This document shows positions 17,762 to 28,893 of a stretch of DNA of 64,000 nucleotides, one piece after another. The DNA lies in the NCBI GenBank assembly GCA_900312665.1, contig ONZQ02000005.1, positions 1,033,077 to 1,097,076 of the forward strand, written 5' to 3'. Both the position numbers and the translations under genes were made by a program. The stretch is from Cephalotrichum gorgonifer. Its lineage: Eukaryota; Ascomycota; Sordariomycetes; Microascales; Microascaceae. The notes under the pieces are model-generated. The model made no database searches. It was not told where the DNA came from and saw only the letters and a program-made list of their open reading frames with translations. Positions within the stretch are counted from its first letter, which is position 1, and each line of letters starts with the position of its first letter.

Positions 17762-18515
17762 ATGGCTACTTTGTTCGTTCTATCCGTGGCCCATCTCATC
17801 CCAGGTCTATTTGCTGCACCCGGTAGTTTCCTACTTGAATTACCTCGTCCCGAGGGCGGAATCAGCAACCACCTTGAAGCCCGTCAAAACAATCCCGACG
17901 CTTTCCAAAACTGGTCCGAAGGCGGGAGTAATATTAGATGCGTTAACGGCCCGGGCGGTTCGTATACAGCGGACTGGGATAGTGCTGGTGGATTTGTTTG
18001 TGGAAAGGGGTGGAATGGAGCGGTCAGGTAAGCTTCAGACCCAACGAGAGGCGACCAAAGTCATTAAGGGTTTCGAATACTAACATCTATCATTTAGAAC
18101 GTTTGAATACAGTGGGAGATATAATGCGACCGGCCCAGGCTACCTCTGCGTGTATGGCTGGACGAGGAACCCCCTAATCGAATATTACATCGTCGAGTCT
18201 CATGCCGATCTCGCCCCCAACGAACCTTGGACCCCGATGGGTAATTTTACATTTGAAGAGGGCACCTATGAGATCTTCACGAGCACACGTGTCAATAAGC
18301 CCTCGATCGACGGCGATACGACATTCCAGCAATTTTGGTCAGTCCGCTCGGAGATGCGTGTCGGGGGTACTGTTACTACATCCAGACACGTCGAGGAATG
18401 GGCAAAGCTGGGCATGACTTTGGGGAACAATGTGTATTCGGTATTGGCAACTGAAGGCTACACTGCCGATGGTGGTCCTGGTAGTAGTGGGTCAGCAAGT
18501 ATTACTGTGGGTTGA
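17762..18515 (+). CDS. GH11 endo-1,4-beta-xylanase, secreted
   Basis: Two exons, 17762-18027 and 18098-18515, with a 70-bp intron (GTAAGC..TTTAG, branch site CTAAC at 18080-18084), giving 227 residues, the usual size for GH11. A hydrophobic signal peptide of about 18 residues is followed by a short propeptide ending near LEAR. The beta-jelly-roll signatures are present: YGWTRNPLIEYYIVE with nucleophile Glu117 and ATEGYTADG with acid/base Glu208. The enzyme cleaves the beta-1,4-xylan backbone outside the cell. No CBM1 is attached. It lies inside the segment proposed to be inverted, yet is itself intact, flanked by the GH95 C-half and, tail to tail 50 bp away, the GMC gene. Confidence in function is high. 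Confidence 0.95.
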
Positions 18516-18565
18516 GTGAGTGAGCGACATACAGGTACCGGGGTGCCAATATTAGTTAACTGTGT

Positions 18566-20416
18566 CTACCAATCGCCTTTGATCAAGTCTGATGCACGTT
18601 CTGCCACAGCGTATATAGTAGAGACGAGGTGTCCGCAAACCTGGAAAGGCAGAACTGAAGCATCAACAACTCTAACATTGGCCGTACCGTAAACCTTAAG
18701 GTTGGTGTCGACTACTCCGCCAATCTCCCTAGGCATCATAGCAGCTGTAGCAACGGGGTGGAAGTTGGAGCGGTAAGTATCCTTGAGCCATTCCGCCCAG
18801 GTCTCGTCATCAGCCGATAGAGGGACTGTATCCAGGCCTGGCTTCGTCTCGTCGCCGACTAATTTTGAGAACGGCTGTGTGCTGTACAACTGACGGATGA
18901 ATCCAGCTGCATAGATCTGTTCCTGCATATCCCAGTCTAACATGAAGTAGTTGGGGTTGATCGCAGCATTCTCGGTCGTGTTGGCACTGGTAATATGGAC
19001 ACTTCCGCGCGCGAAGGGAAGAAGAGCCCAGTACTCAGTGCTCCACGCGCCCTCGACCTGGAACATGAGAAGCTCGGCTATGGCGACCTGAGACTCGAAG
19101 ATCAGATCGTACTGAAGCTCGAAAAATCTTAAGAGGTCTTCCTCAGAGGTTACGTGATTGTTGACTCTCGCTACCTGGGAAGCGTAGGACGCGAGTGAAC
19201 TCTTGAGCTGCGCAGCTATCTTGTCCGTCTCATCACCGAAGATCTGCGACGCCGAAGGATATGCCACGTAGGCCGGCTGTCCAGTGAGCGTATAGTTTTT
19301 ATTGGCCAAGTATCCTAGGCCGTTATTCATCTGGTCTTGCAGGTTCTCCCCAACTGTCGGCAGGTCAACAACGGTGTCGATGTCATATTTAGATAAGATA
19401 TCGGGATTTCCCACGCCCGACATCTCTAGATGGAGAGGCGAAACCAGGGCTCCGGCGGCTAGGATCACCTCCTTCTTGGCTTTGACTACCTGGGTGTTGC
19501 CCGTATTGTCGTGTATCTCGACACCGTCGGCAGTAGACTCATTCTGGTCGTTGGAAGGCTTCCAAACAATACGGTTAACCCGAGTATTCAGGAGGACTTC
19601 GAGATTGGGCTGGTCCCGGAAGGGGAAGTAATATGCCCGGGAAGCGTCCTCGCGAACGTTTAGCTGTTGGTCAACCGATGACGGGAAAATGGTGTAACCG
19701 ACCATGCTGCCGTCGTTGACCTCAGAGTTCCACGGCACACCCATATGCTGGAATGTTGTGTTGAGGGTCGTTGCAAGTGAGTCGTTGGCGGTGCCATAAA
19801 TCCAACCCTTTTTTGCAGGACCATCAAGGCCATGGTAGGCCAGGTCATAAGTCAAGAAGTCAATGAACCATCCTTAGCCCGCTCGGCAGATGGGACTTGG
19901 AAGAGCTCGCTCTTGAGGTAATAGGGTAGGAGGGTATCCCAGTTCCAGCCCTCATTACCAATCTTCTCCCATGCGTCAATTTGAGGGATTTCGGCTCGAG
20001 TGTAGGCCATGCCTAATAATGTTAACACTCATTGCCACAGCAGTGAGGCCGGGGGCTGCGGTCTCACCATTGATCGTAGTTGTACCACCTAAAGCCTTGC
20101 CAGCTCTTATTGTCTTTGTCGCTCCTCCAGCATAGGTCTGGTTGACGGTTTGGTACTGATAGTCAATGGCCGTGCCGAACGCGTAACCGTAGGCCAACGG
20201 GCTGGTAACATTGACATTGTTCTCGACGGAGTCACCCGCTTCAATGACGAGGACAGATACACATGGATCCTCCGAGAGTCTCTTGGCGACGACAAGCCCA
20301 CTGGTGCCGCCCCCAACAACGATGTAGTCGTAGCCACCTGCACTCGTGCTTCGGCAGTTATATGCGGTAGCCAAAGGCAGGGCTATCAGTGCAAGTAACG
20401 CCTTCATAGTCGACAT
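18566..20416 (-). pseudogene. secreted GMC (AA3_2-like) FAD oxidoreductase, frameshifted
   Basis: Exon 1 20416-20068, intron 20067-20013 (GTGAGA..TTAG, 55 bp), exon 2 from 20012. There is a signal peptide (about 18 residues), then the FAD-binding YDYIVVGGGTSGLVVAKRL, GKALGGTTTING, and at the C-terminus the catalytic His in SNFHPVATAAMM and the second-His block QVCGHLVSTIYAVAE. This is typical of aryl-alcohol oxidase/glucose dehydrogenase relatives that feed H2O2 or electrons to lignocellulose attack. In exon 2 the frame breaks at about 19849-19864: an 8-bp tandem duplication (AAGTCAAG AAGTCAAT on +) introduces a stop; the downstream 430 codons are open in the shifted frame. Without the duplication the frame would run through. 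So it is a recent-looking pseudogene, or an allele-specific or assembly error. A TATAAAG box lies at 20586-20592. Confidence 0.88.
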
Positions 20417-21610
20417 GATATAAAGAGAGCAATGAATTGAGGTAGATGGTTTGTAAACAAAAGCATACGGGCTTCCTCTGTTATACTCGGGAGGAACTGT
20501 GAGAATGCTTCTTTCAGCAACTCGGCTCGTGGGGTGATGCTGGGAAGTCTAGGGCGTCATTGTATCAGTTACTCCGCGAAGCCTTCTTTATAACACTTCG
20601 AGCGTGTAATATTACTCAAAATCTCACGTGTTAAGGGTCCGTTGCCGAATAACGTTCAGAATCCACATGTCCTTTGTCTAATGTCCGGTCGGTTGCTATA
20701 TCTGGCAAGCTCTCGGCATCAAAATTCCTGGAACATCATCAACAGCGCAACCTGGTGAGAAATTTGCCCCTACAAAACCCAGGCGCCTACCGACTTACCT
20801 AGGGCGGTGGGTCTGTGGGTCGGGCAGCATGAAACATTGTCAATGGTGATATGATCCTTGTCTGACACTTGGTTAAACATGACAATCCCACCTTAGACAC
20901 CATAGAAGATTAACGTTACCTTGGCGGGTAACGGGCTTCCGAGCATAGACTTGATTCTCACCGATGGGAGATACTTGAATGAAAAGTGTGCAAGTACCTC
21001 GGACAGTGCTCCTACTCCAGAGTAGATCCTACCTATTCCATAGGCCAGCTCTAACTGACATCTGCTCCGACCCACCGGAGGTCCGGAGCTTTCGAACGAG
21101 GTCCTGGTTTTAATATACGAAGAAATAATGTTCGAAACTGCGCCGCCATCATATCATCCCGTCTCATGCCATGATTCAGTCCTGAAGTATCCGCTAGGGA
21201 CTCGGAGATACGTGTGCGCGTTATGTGCTAATCCCTTGTGCAACATGGTATATAATAGCTGATGCAAGGCCCACCGTGGGTCCACTCTCATAGATATTGT
21301 AAAATTCGAGCTGCTTTTGCAAGATCGGGATGCCATTCAGTTCTGCCGCGGAATGATGACTTGCCTTTTGCTGGGCCAGAAGCCCAAGCCACAGCCCAAG
21401 GCGGCCGTTAAAGTTATCAAAATAGTGGCTTCGTAGGTGACCAAATATCCACCCTTGTCCACCCTTGCCCGACACTCACCGGGCTGAGATACTCCCCTAA
21501 CCCTTTTCCCACCATTCTGTCTTGCCCAAAATGGTGGTTTAATGTTGAAAAATTCGGTTAGTCAGCACAATGGGCTCCCACAATCCCAGGAATATAAAAA
21601 CACGTTTACC
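20417..21610. other. intergenic, GMC promoter region
   Basis: No gene supported. It contains TATAAAG on the minus strand (20586-20592), about 170 bp upstream of the GMC ATG. Confidence 0.5.
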
Positions 21611-22423
21611 CTAATATATGTATGGAATCAGACGGTATGGAACACGCGCCTTGATCGCCGCCCATTCACCTCCATACTATGACACGTTAGACAGACTGTG
21701 CCGAAGGAGAGAAATAATCCCCCTACTCTGTTTGCAAGATACCTGTCCATGACTGGGATGCCACGAGTAGCAAAGTCATAGAAAAAGAATGAGCCAACGA
21801 GGAGACCCCACGGCCATCCTGCTGAAGTGTAGGCATAAGCTGCTCGCCAGATTGTATAGCCACCATAATTTATGTGCCGGCCGAGCGAGAAAAGGCCACC
21901 AGCATAGGGCTTGCCCTTGTTGGAGGGGCTTTTCTTGAAATGTGTTCGCTGAAGATTTGATACGATCTCAGCCAAGATGCCAATCGAATAAAAGCCGACA
22001 CCAACCAGGACTGATGGAGACTCCGTAATTCTGCCGGTTGGTAACTGCGATGCCACAGCCCAGAAAGGACTGTGTTCAAGGAGTTGAATATGTTATTAAA
22101 TAATGCGATCATGGCGGCCGAGGCTGGCGGCATGTCCTGCTCCGACACGATAAACATCGTCAAATTTGCTTCAAGCTGCTTCCAACGGCCATCAAAGAGA
22201 TGATGCGGTAGTATTGCTGTAGCTGCGAGGTAGCAGGATTCAGCAAGTGATAAAGGCCCACGGGCTGTCCACCAACGAATTGAATCAAACCGGACGCCCA
22301 TACTCTCCGAAGCAAGGCCTGCTGTAGGAGGACATCAGCAGCCCGAAGGCCGACGAAGATCGATGTCCCAAGCGCATTGAAGCGCTTGACTCGCGAGACG
22401 TTATCGCGAAGTTCCTTTATCAC
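21611..22423 (-). pseudogene. DUF1295/steroid-reductase-like membrane protein, frameshifted and start-less
   Basis: The minus strand encodes a multi-pass membrane protein of the DUF1295 (steroid 5-alpha-reductase C-terminal-like) family. Its first part is VIKELRDN..RVKRFNALGTSIFVGLRAADV, the middle TMFIVSEQDMPPASAAMIALF, and the family core GKPYAGGLFSLGRHINYGGY and GWPWGLLVGSFFFYDF. A 52-bp intron (21728-21677, GTAGGG..CATAG) separates YLANR from YGGEWAAIKARVPYRLIPYIY and the stop at 21611. Two single-base frameshifts break the frame, near 22161 (after KQI) and near 22063 (before ASQLPTG), both at short homopolymers. No in-frame ATG is found; a CTG lies where the start would be expected, and the 5' side runs into the rearrangement breakpoint. 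Sequencing indels are an alternative for the frameshifts. Confidence 0.72.
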
Positions 22424-22571
22424 TTCCAGGGAGAGACAGGGACGACTTGGAGTAAAGAGATGGCCAAGGTAATTCTACTCCGTAGAGGAAAACCGAACGG
22501 GGTTGATATTATACGGATGGGATTAAGACATGCGGCTGTAGGCAATAGGTCAATGGCCTGAAGGTCCGGTG

Positions 22572-24068
22572 TTATGTTAAGCTTAAGTATTGAACGTCCT
22601 GGTCCACCGGGGCGGCATCGCCCCATAGGTCAGTGTTATGGTGCAGGACGAAGCCCTCTTTGCACCCATACATGTTCTTTGCTACCTCCCGGCCGCGAGG
22701 TATTGCCACTCGTAGCAAATTAAACAGAGGGCTGTGCGTCTCAGCTAAATTGGTGACTAGCGCCGGCCAGTAGTTCATCTCCGTGTTGATGTTGATGGTG
22801 AACTTGCTCTGCCATGGTGGATCATAATCCTGGTTCCAAATACCCTGCAGGTTGGTCGGTAAGGAGAGTGGCCCGGTATCACGGGATGCCGCAGCCAGCA
22901 GGTGACGGCCAAAGTTGAACATCAGGGTAACGAGTTGCGGGTCTGCGTCTGGGTCTCTCCTGTAATTTGCAAGACGCGTGGGCGTCTCCTGGTTTCCGGC
23001 ATCGCCGGACGAACCGAGATCGAGACTGACTCGGCCTGTTAGACCGGTGAAGTCGGATATGGCTGCACTTCGAACTGCAGAAAAGCCCGCGTTCACCGCC
23101 GTATCAAGCTTCTTGTTCAACTCAGCCAGGGCTGATGTTTCGTCGGGATAGCGATAAGATGTCTCAGCATCGAAGAATATGTCACAGGAGTCGGCACCCG
23201 TGACTGATACGCTCTTGCCGTCGGAGCTAATGGAGCCTGGCGAAGGTACAATACATTAATTCATGTCTTGCGCAGCACGAGTTGGGAGCTTGCCTACCCC
23301 CGGAGTTAACAAATCTCGCCTCGGACCAGAACGTGATCGCATCGGATTCCTGGCCACTACTGGCCTTGAGGGCGATGTAGTTGCCTCCCGTGACATAATC
23401 GGTATTGACCCCGGCAGTCTGGGAAAGGACCCATCGATCGCGCGACAGCGTCACCTTGACATCGAGCTTGCCGGGCTGGCTTGCGCTGAGACGAACGCTG
23501 AAAACACCATGCGGATAGCTCGTAACATACTCACGGCTTCCACGAGTATGTTAGCACTAGCCAGCACCACAGGCATCCGGACTTACGTATAATTGACGTT
23601 ATTGTTCGTGTATGTGACTGTCGCAGTCCCCTCGGCAGTGTCAAGCGAGCGGGTGTACGAGGATAAGCCGGAGTCGTGGCCAAAGTCAATGTCCATACTG
23701 ACTAGAGGGTTATAAGCCCGAGGTGAAGTCGGGTTGGCTGCTACATCGCCCATGGCTACGTCCCCCGCAGCAGTAATGTCACCGGCCCGCAGAAACTCAA
23801 GAATCTTTGGCAGGGCAGTCTTGGAGCTTGGATTAACACGATCCTGCCATGGGCCACTCCAGACTGAGTCCTCGTTTAGGACGATGTGCTCAACGGCAGA
23901 TCCGAATATTGCAGCGCCTAGCCGGCCATTTCCAATTGGCAGAGCGCTGGAAAAGTCGCCACCTGCGTCTGTCGTATACCAGGCGAAGCGCGAAGCGTCC
24001 CATTGGGCTAGGACACTGGAGCTCCAGACCAAGAAAAGCCCCAGGCAGAGTCTTGGAGGTATCATCAT
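22572..24068 (-). pseudogene. GH95 alpha-fucosidase-like gene, N-terminal half only
   Basis: Three exons: 24068-23587, 23536-23298, 23236-22572, with introns of 50 bp (23586-23537) and 61 bp (23297-23237), both phase-consistent. The protein starts with a signal peptide (MMIPPRLCLGLFLVWSSSVL), then the GH95 N-terminal beta domain (ALPIGNGRLGAAIFG, LNEDSVWSGPWQDR), then the first part of the barrel with PTNLQGIWNQDYDPPW, ININTEMNYWP and HHNTDLWGDAAPVDQDVQ. The NLQG-WN block holds Asn residues implicated in catalysis in this family. Homology stops at about 22593; seven codons later a TAA ends the frame. The missing second half lies on + at 15846-16821, with only about 30 residues unaccounted for between them. 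About 455 family residues remain here, against about 780 for the whole. Confidence 0.9.
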
Positions 24069-25156
24069 TTCGGTTTGCCGTTAAGAGGTCTTGGGGAACT
24101 GTGTTTCGTCTGCCAGGGCTATATAAGCTACCCGATATAATGGGTCAATAGAGTGACTTAAGAAGATGATAGACTATATATAGAGACATATAAATGCAGG
24201 ACTATACCTGATAATAGTCGCCGTGGTTCCTGAGCTCAGGATCCGAAAGCACTTGAGCAAAGGCTATATTTCGTAGCCGACGTCCACCGTGGATATTAGC
24301 CGTCTCTAGTATTCGCGCCAAATGAGGCAGCTGAATTACTGCCAGCTAAACAGGCTGAACAGAATGCAATATAACTATGCGCGGGGCGTCTGAGCAGGCG
24401 CACCAATGATATGGCAAGGTCCGGCCAAGGTACATCCCGAAGCGAGCGGGAGCAGCAGAGCCGCAATGTGGAGTAGGCATGTGCGTGTTCGGGTACCGGT
24501 CTGGGGTGTGCTCCGTCATATATAAACCCTTCTAAGGCAATACACAAGTGGACCTACCCGAATAATACCAATTCCGCCGTGCAGGTAGCAGATCGTCGCA
24601 TGAATGATGAGGGGGCGGCTCGAGGTGTCAATTTCGAGGCCGCAGCAGCCTTTGTCAGTGGCCCAACCGCTCGTCTACTGGAGCGCTTGATGGAGGTAAT
24701 ATATACAACTCGGGGAGTTGGTTGGAAGTATTACCCAGAAACGTAAAACGGGGAGAAACTCCCCACGCAGACACCCCAAACAGATAGATCTTTACCTCTG
24801 CTTCGGGGAGTAGCGCCAGGGGCTTTCATCATGCCGATTGTAATAACCAAGCCACTCGCTATTGGTGCGCTTGAGTAACACCAATATATACCCCGGATAG
24901 GTTTGCAGGGTCCAGCCATAAACGTACAACGCGTAGAAAATTCCTGGATGCGAAACTCAAGAAATATTGAACTCTCTTGTTTAAACAGCAGCACGTCAAG
25001 GTGCTGGTGGCAGCCCCATGTATAAGTAGCGGCAGTTAGTCCTCCGGAGTTCCATTGATAGCTCCCCGTTATCACATATTCTGGAGGACAGATCCACAAA
25101 ACGAAAACGAGCCAGATTAAGGTTAGCCAAGCCCGAAACTATTGGACCTATAAAAA
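24069..25156. promoter_or_regulatory. divergent promoter region between GH95 N-half and the alpha/beta hydrolase
   Basis: About 1.1 kb between two divergent secreted-hydrolase starts. A TATATAG box on the minus strand (about 24119-24126) lies about 55 bp upstream of the GH95 ATG. GGCTAA, the XlnR/Xyr1 core site of ascomycete hemicellulase genes, occurs on the minus strand at 24296-24301 (228 bp upstream of GH95) and again at 25123-25128 (just before the hydrolase ATG). Hexamers occur by chance, so the regulatory role is inference. Confidence 0.35.
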
Positions 25157-26080
25157 ATGAGGACCTTTCTTGCATGCTCCCCGGCCCTCGTCCTCATTCA
25201 AGCCGCCACAGCGCAGGTGGCGACGGTATGTCAAGTCTCTCCACTAACTAATGTCAAGTCATTTTACTTCGCGAGCAAAGCTGACTGAGGACATTAGAGG
25301 TACTATGTAGACGACTCCCTACCCAATCATACTATTTTCCGCCCCGAGGACCTCGGAGCGTTCGACAGCATCCCAGTCGTTGTCTGGGGAAACGGCGCCT
25401 GCAGCGCTGATCCCGTTGGCGGGCACGGACCTTTCCTCGAGGAGCTCGCGGCGTGGGGTATCCTAGTTATCGCTTCAGGCACCCCCGGTGGCCAGGGCTC
25501 GACAACTGCTCAAACTATGAAGGAGGCTATAGATTGGGCAGTCAAAAACGCTGGCCAGGGCAACTGGGCCAATATCAACGGCTCGAGCATCGCTGCTGCC
25601 GGCATGAGCTGTGGTGGTATTGAGGCGTACGGCCAGAACGAGGACGACCGTATCTCCGCTTTCGGCATCTTCAACTCGGGCACTCTTGACGCCTCTAAAA
25701 CGGACGCCACACTAGCCGCTATCAAGACACCCATCTTTTTCTTTCTAGGAGGACAGTCTGATATTGCCTATGAGAACGTAGGTCCATCCGCCCCTTTTGC
25801 ATAGTAGGCCTTACCCCAAGGCAAACATGAGCTAAACTACGCACAGGGTATGCGTGACTACAAGGCTGTCCCCGAAGGTTTGCCGAGTTGGGTAGGTAAT
25901 TTGAACGTTGGTCACGGCGGCACGTACCAGGAACCACGTGGCGGCCTCTTTGGCAAGGCAGGCCAGCATTATTTCAGATGGGTCCTCCGTGGAGAGCAAG
26001 CGGCATCTTCTTACTTCCTCGACGGCGGCGCTGAGGCTGATGGCTGGGCCACCCAAAGCAAGGACCTAGACAAAGTCTAA
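25157..26080 (+). CDS. secreted alpha/beta hydrolase (dienelactone-hydrolase/esterase-like)
   Basis: Three exons: 25157-25225, 25298-25777, 25847-26080; introns of 72 bp (GTATGT..TTAG) and 69 bp (GTAGGT..ACAG), all phase 0; 260 residues. Signal peptide MRTFLACSPALVLIQAATAQ. The alpha/beta-hydrolase elbow is AAAGMSCGGIEAYG (Ser nucleophile), the acid is in FFLGGQSDIAYEN and the His in LNVGHGGTYQEP, so the full triad is visible. It is a compact extracellular hydrolase of unknown substrate. Its position beside GH95/GH11 makes a side-chain esterase on plant polysaccharide plausible but unproven. The first-exon acceptor was chosen at 25297 because it alone keeps the frame (RYYVDDSLP). The gene seems intact, unlike its left neighbours. 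Confidence 0.85.
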
Positions 26081-28893
26081 ATGTGATATGGACAGATATA
26101 TTTGACGCTCCACGGTCAGATGAAGGAAAATGAGCATTTACTAGTAGGGCTCATTAAATACAATTTCTAGGTCACTTCCAACCCAAGGTGTGTGCAGACT
26201 AGCCGTTGACCATTTGACGGCAATAACCTTCCCGAAAAGAGGGCAATAAAAATACACAAGGGTTGTATAATCACCCAATTGGTGTCATCATATATTTCTT
26301 TTCTCAAAATTGCTCCGGTAACCATTCGGCCCCACGGTCCAAGTTTGTTTCTGTCCCGACCCCAAAAGAGCCGTCGCTGTTACTGTTGTCACGTTTGGAG
26401 TAGGTAGATAGCCACTCCGGGCTGGTTCTAAAGGATGCATGTTGGAGCCCATATTGATGGATAGCATGAAATGGCTGACAGCTTTGAGTATAAGCGATCG
26501 GCTCCTCTGGAGGACCCCGCTCCCAGGCAACGTAGCGGTCCAGTTCCTTGTTGTTATGGCCGGCAGATCCCCTATACATGGTATATTCCGGTCCAGGCAG
26601 GGTAGGAGGTACGGCCCGCGACGGAGTTCCTGTTGTCCGTGCTTGCTATTTCTCGAGTCGCTTGCGGTTGGTGGCTCCCATGCAGGAAATTTCTGCACGC
26701 ATTCACTCTCAGTCGTCAGGAAGGGGGTAGGGACTGCATGTTCAATCACTATTGAGTTTATTGTCTTGCTCGTTTGCGTCAGGTTCAGCTACACTGCTCC
26801 ACGCCACTTAAGAAGTCATGACTGTTGCCCACAGTACTTCTACATTTCCGGCTAGTAGTCCTAGAAGAGCAACACTCCGCTCCCCTAGAACATAAGTCAC
26901 TAATTCCATGATCCAAGTTTCTCCTCCTCATTCCACCGCGAGAATGGAACCACTGAGTAGAGCCTCCAAATTACGACATTCATGAACTATCATCTAGGAA
27001 GGGTTAAGTCAGCCTCGTGAAGTAATTCGACAAAATTCTTGGGCGGATAATTACGTGTTAGGGCATGTTCAGCCAGCCTCTAGGGTAGATCACTAGCTCA
27101 TGTCGTACTTGCGCCGAGGAAATGTGAGACGGCGGGACGGGACGTAATCTGACACACCGGTTGCCACTGGAACTTGTGGGGGTGTCTGACTCCAACCGCC
27201 AGCATGGTTCCTACCGGGACATAGGCCCCGAGCACCGATTGGCCGTTCGGTCACAACGATGTCTTCGACCTTCAGACCGGTCATGACGATAATAACCAAC
27301 GCCGTTTTAGGCCAACCATCGTGGCAACTACAAATAGACACCGTGCTGACACCATGTGCCGAGCTACGGATTGGGTTATCGGTAGCATGATGAAGATGCC
27401 CGGGATACCAATTGTGGCAGGTGGTTGCCGGACAACTGCCCGTCTTTCAATCATGGTGACTTGCAAGCTGGGTTCTGATTGACCCGAGAGTTAGTGTCCC
27501 TGAAGTTATGGATCCGAGATCCATCGACGAGGAAAATTTAAAATGTAGACTCGAAAGGATTCGGGCAGTATTCGGCTAGAGATGTTGTGTAGGGAACTAT
27601 TAACTCTGTTACATACGTCCTTTGATGATGTCTGGAGGGGAACCCTATTCTATCATCAGTCACATACAAGCACAAAGAACCGAAGGCTGTAGAATGCACA
27701 GCGACCATGGTTGTTTCGTGCTGTGGTATTCTGCATAACTCTGCCCAGTTCCCTCCACCTCAGTTCCATTCGGAATAAGAACAGTGATGCAAGACTGTTG
27801 TGGACATTATAACTCCGCCCAACAGTGGCTCTAGCCCCCGCTGTGGCTGGCTGGCCGTTAATGGTGATCGGCGAAGGCTTTCTCCTATGTCTCGTGTTGT
27901 CCGGTTAAAGAACGTCGTCAACCTTTGACCGGCCAGCCACAGCTAGGTCCACAATGAATAATGTCTCTGCCGCCACATCAGCAACTCTGTTCCCTAACAC
28001 AGCCCAGAATAACCTGGTAATTTGGTACCAACGAATCGAGATTGGCCTTCGGTTTGATTCTTTTATATTTACTGAAAAGCGAATTCGCAGACAACTGACA
28101 GCCGTAGCTAGAAAAAGGAGACATACTTGCCTCCGAGATGTAATAATTGTAAAGATGATAGTGGCTGAGCCCTCCCTGAGAACATGTTAGGAAACCTCAT
28201 GACGGATTCATGGGTTCGGTGATTCTCTCATGACCTTCAGTAAAGCGCTCTCGCTCTCATGTATTGCACTACGAACTTGAGAGTCTGATCTCAACATGGT
28301 CAACTCCTCACACACGTGGACCCGTGGCGCCCAAAAAGGGAAGACATCTCGAATCTAAATAACCTGCCCTATTCACCTCACTAGCACTTATCGGGCTATC
28401 TGGAAGGGACATTAGCTGAATAATAGAGATGAGAACTGATACATGGCTGTTGGTAACCTGCTTCATCATGTGGGAAGGAAGCTACATCCGTGAGGCTCTG
28501 CGGTTATGGTGGAATGACCACCGTCTTGAGCGAGAAGGATATACACCATCCTCATCACCATGACGTGAGAGTACTGACATACAAGCAGCTTCAAATGGGT
28601 GTTATCAAGAGTAAGAAGGGAGATCATCACGATATGGACTGTAAGTCTGCTGATAGCTAACCTTGCTTGGATAGCTGCACATGATATTTAGCAGGACTCG
28701 AAGACGAAGATGGCAATTATAGCCAGCTTCCTGGCAGTAGCAAAGCTTTGGCATAAATACCGTCACCATCCCACCTTTAATATCTAGTTCTTCCACTTAC
28801 ATTCTCGCTTTCATCAGATATAGGATCGAACCAAACACAGTCACACCTTTTCTCCTCTACTCCAGTTATAAAATCCCAGCAGGACTAGCCACC
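26081..28893. other. intergenic, no supported gene
   Basis: About 2.8 kb with only short frames. The longest (26288-26749 minus, 153 codons) has no recognisable family and a same-strand competitor frame, so it is not called. At the right end a TATAAA (28867-28872) sits about 25 bp before the oxidase ATG, which has a near-ideal start context (GCCACCATGG). Confidence 0.5.

Noticed and set aside
26288..26749. 153-codon minus-strand open frame
   Set aside because: An overlapping second frame on the same strand is equally open and neither resembles a known protein.
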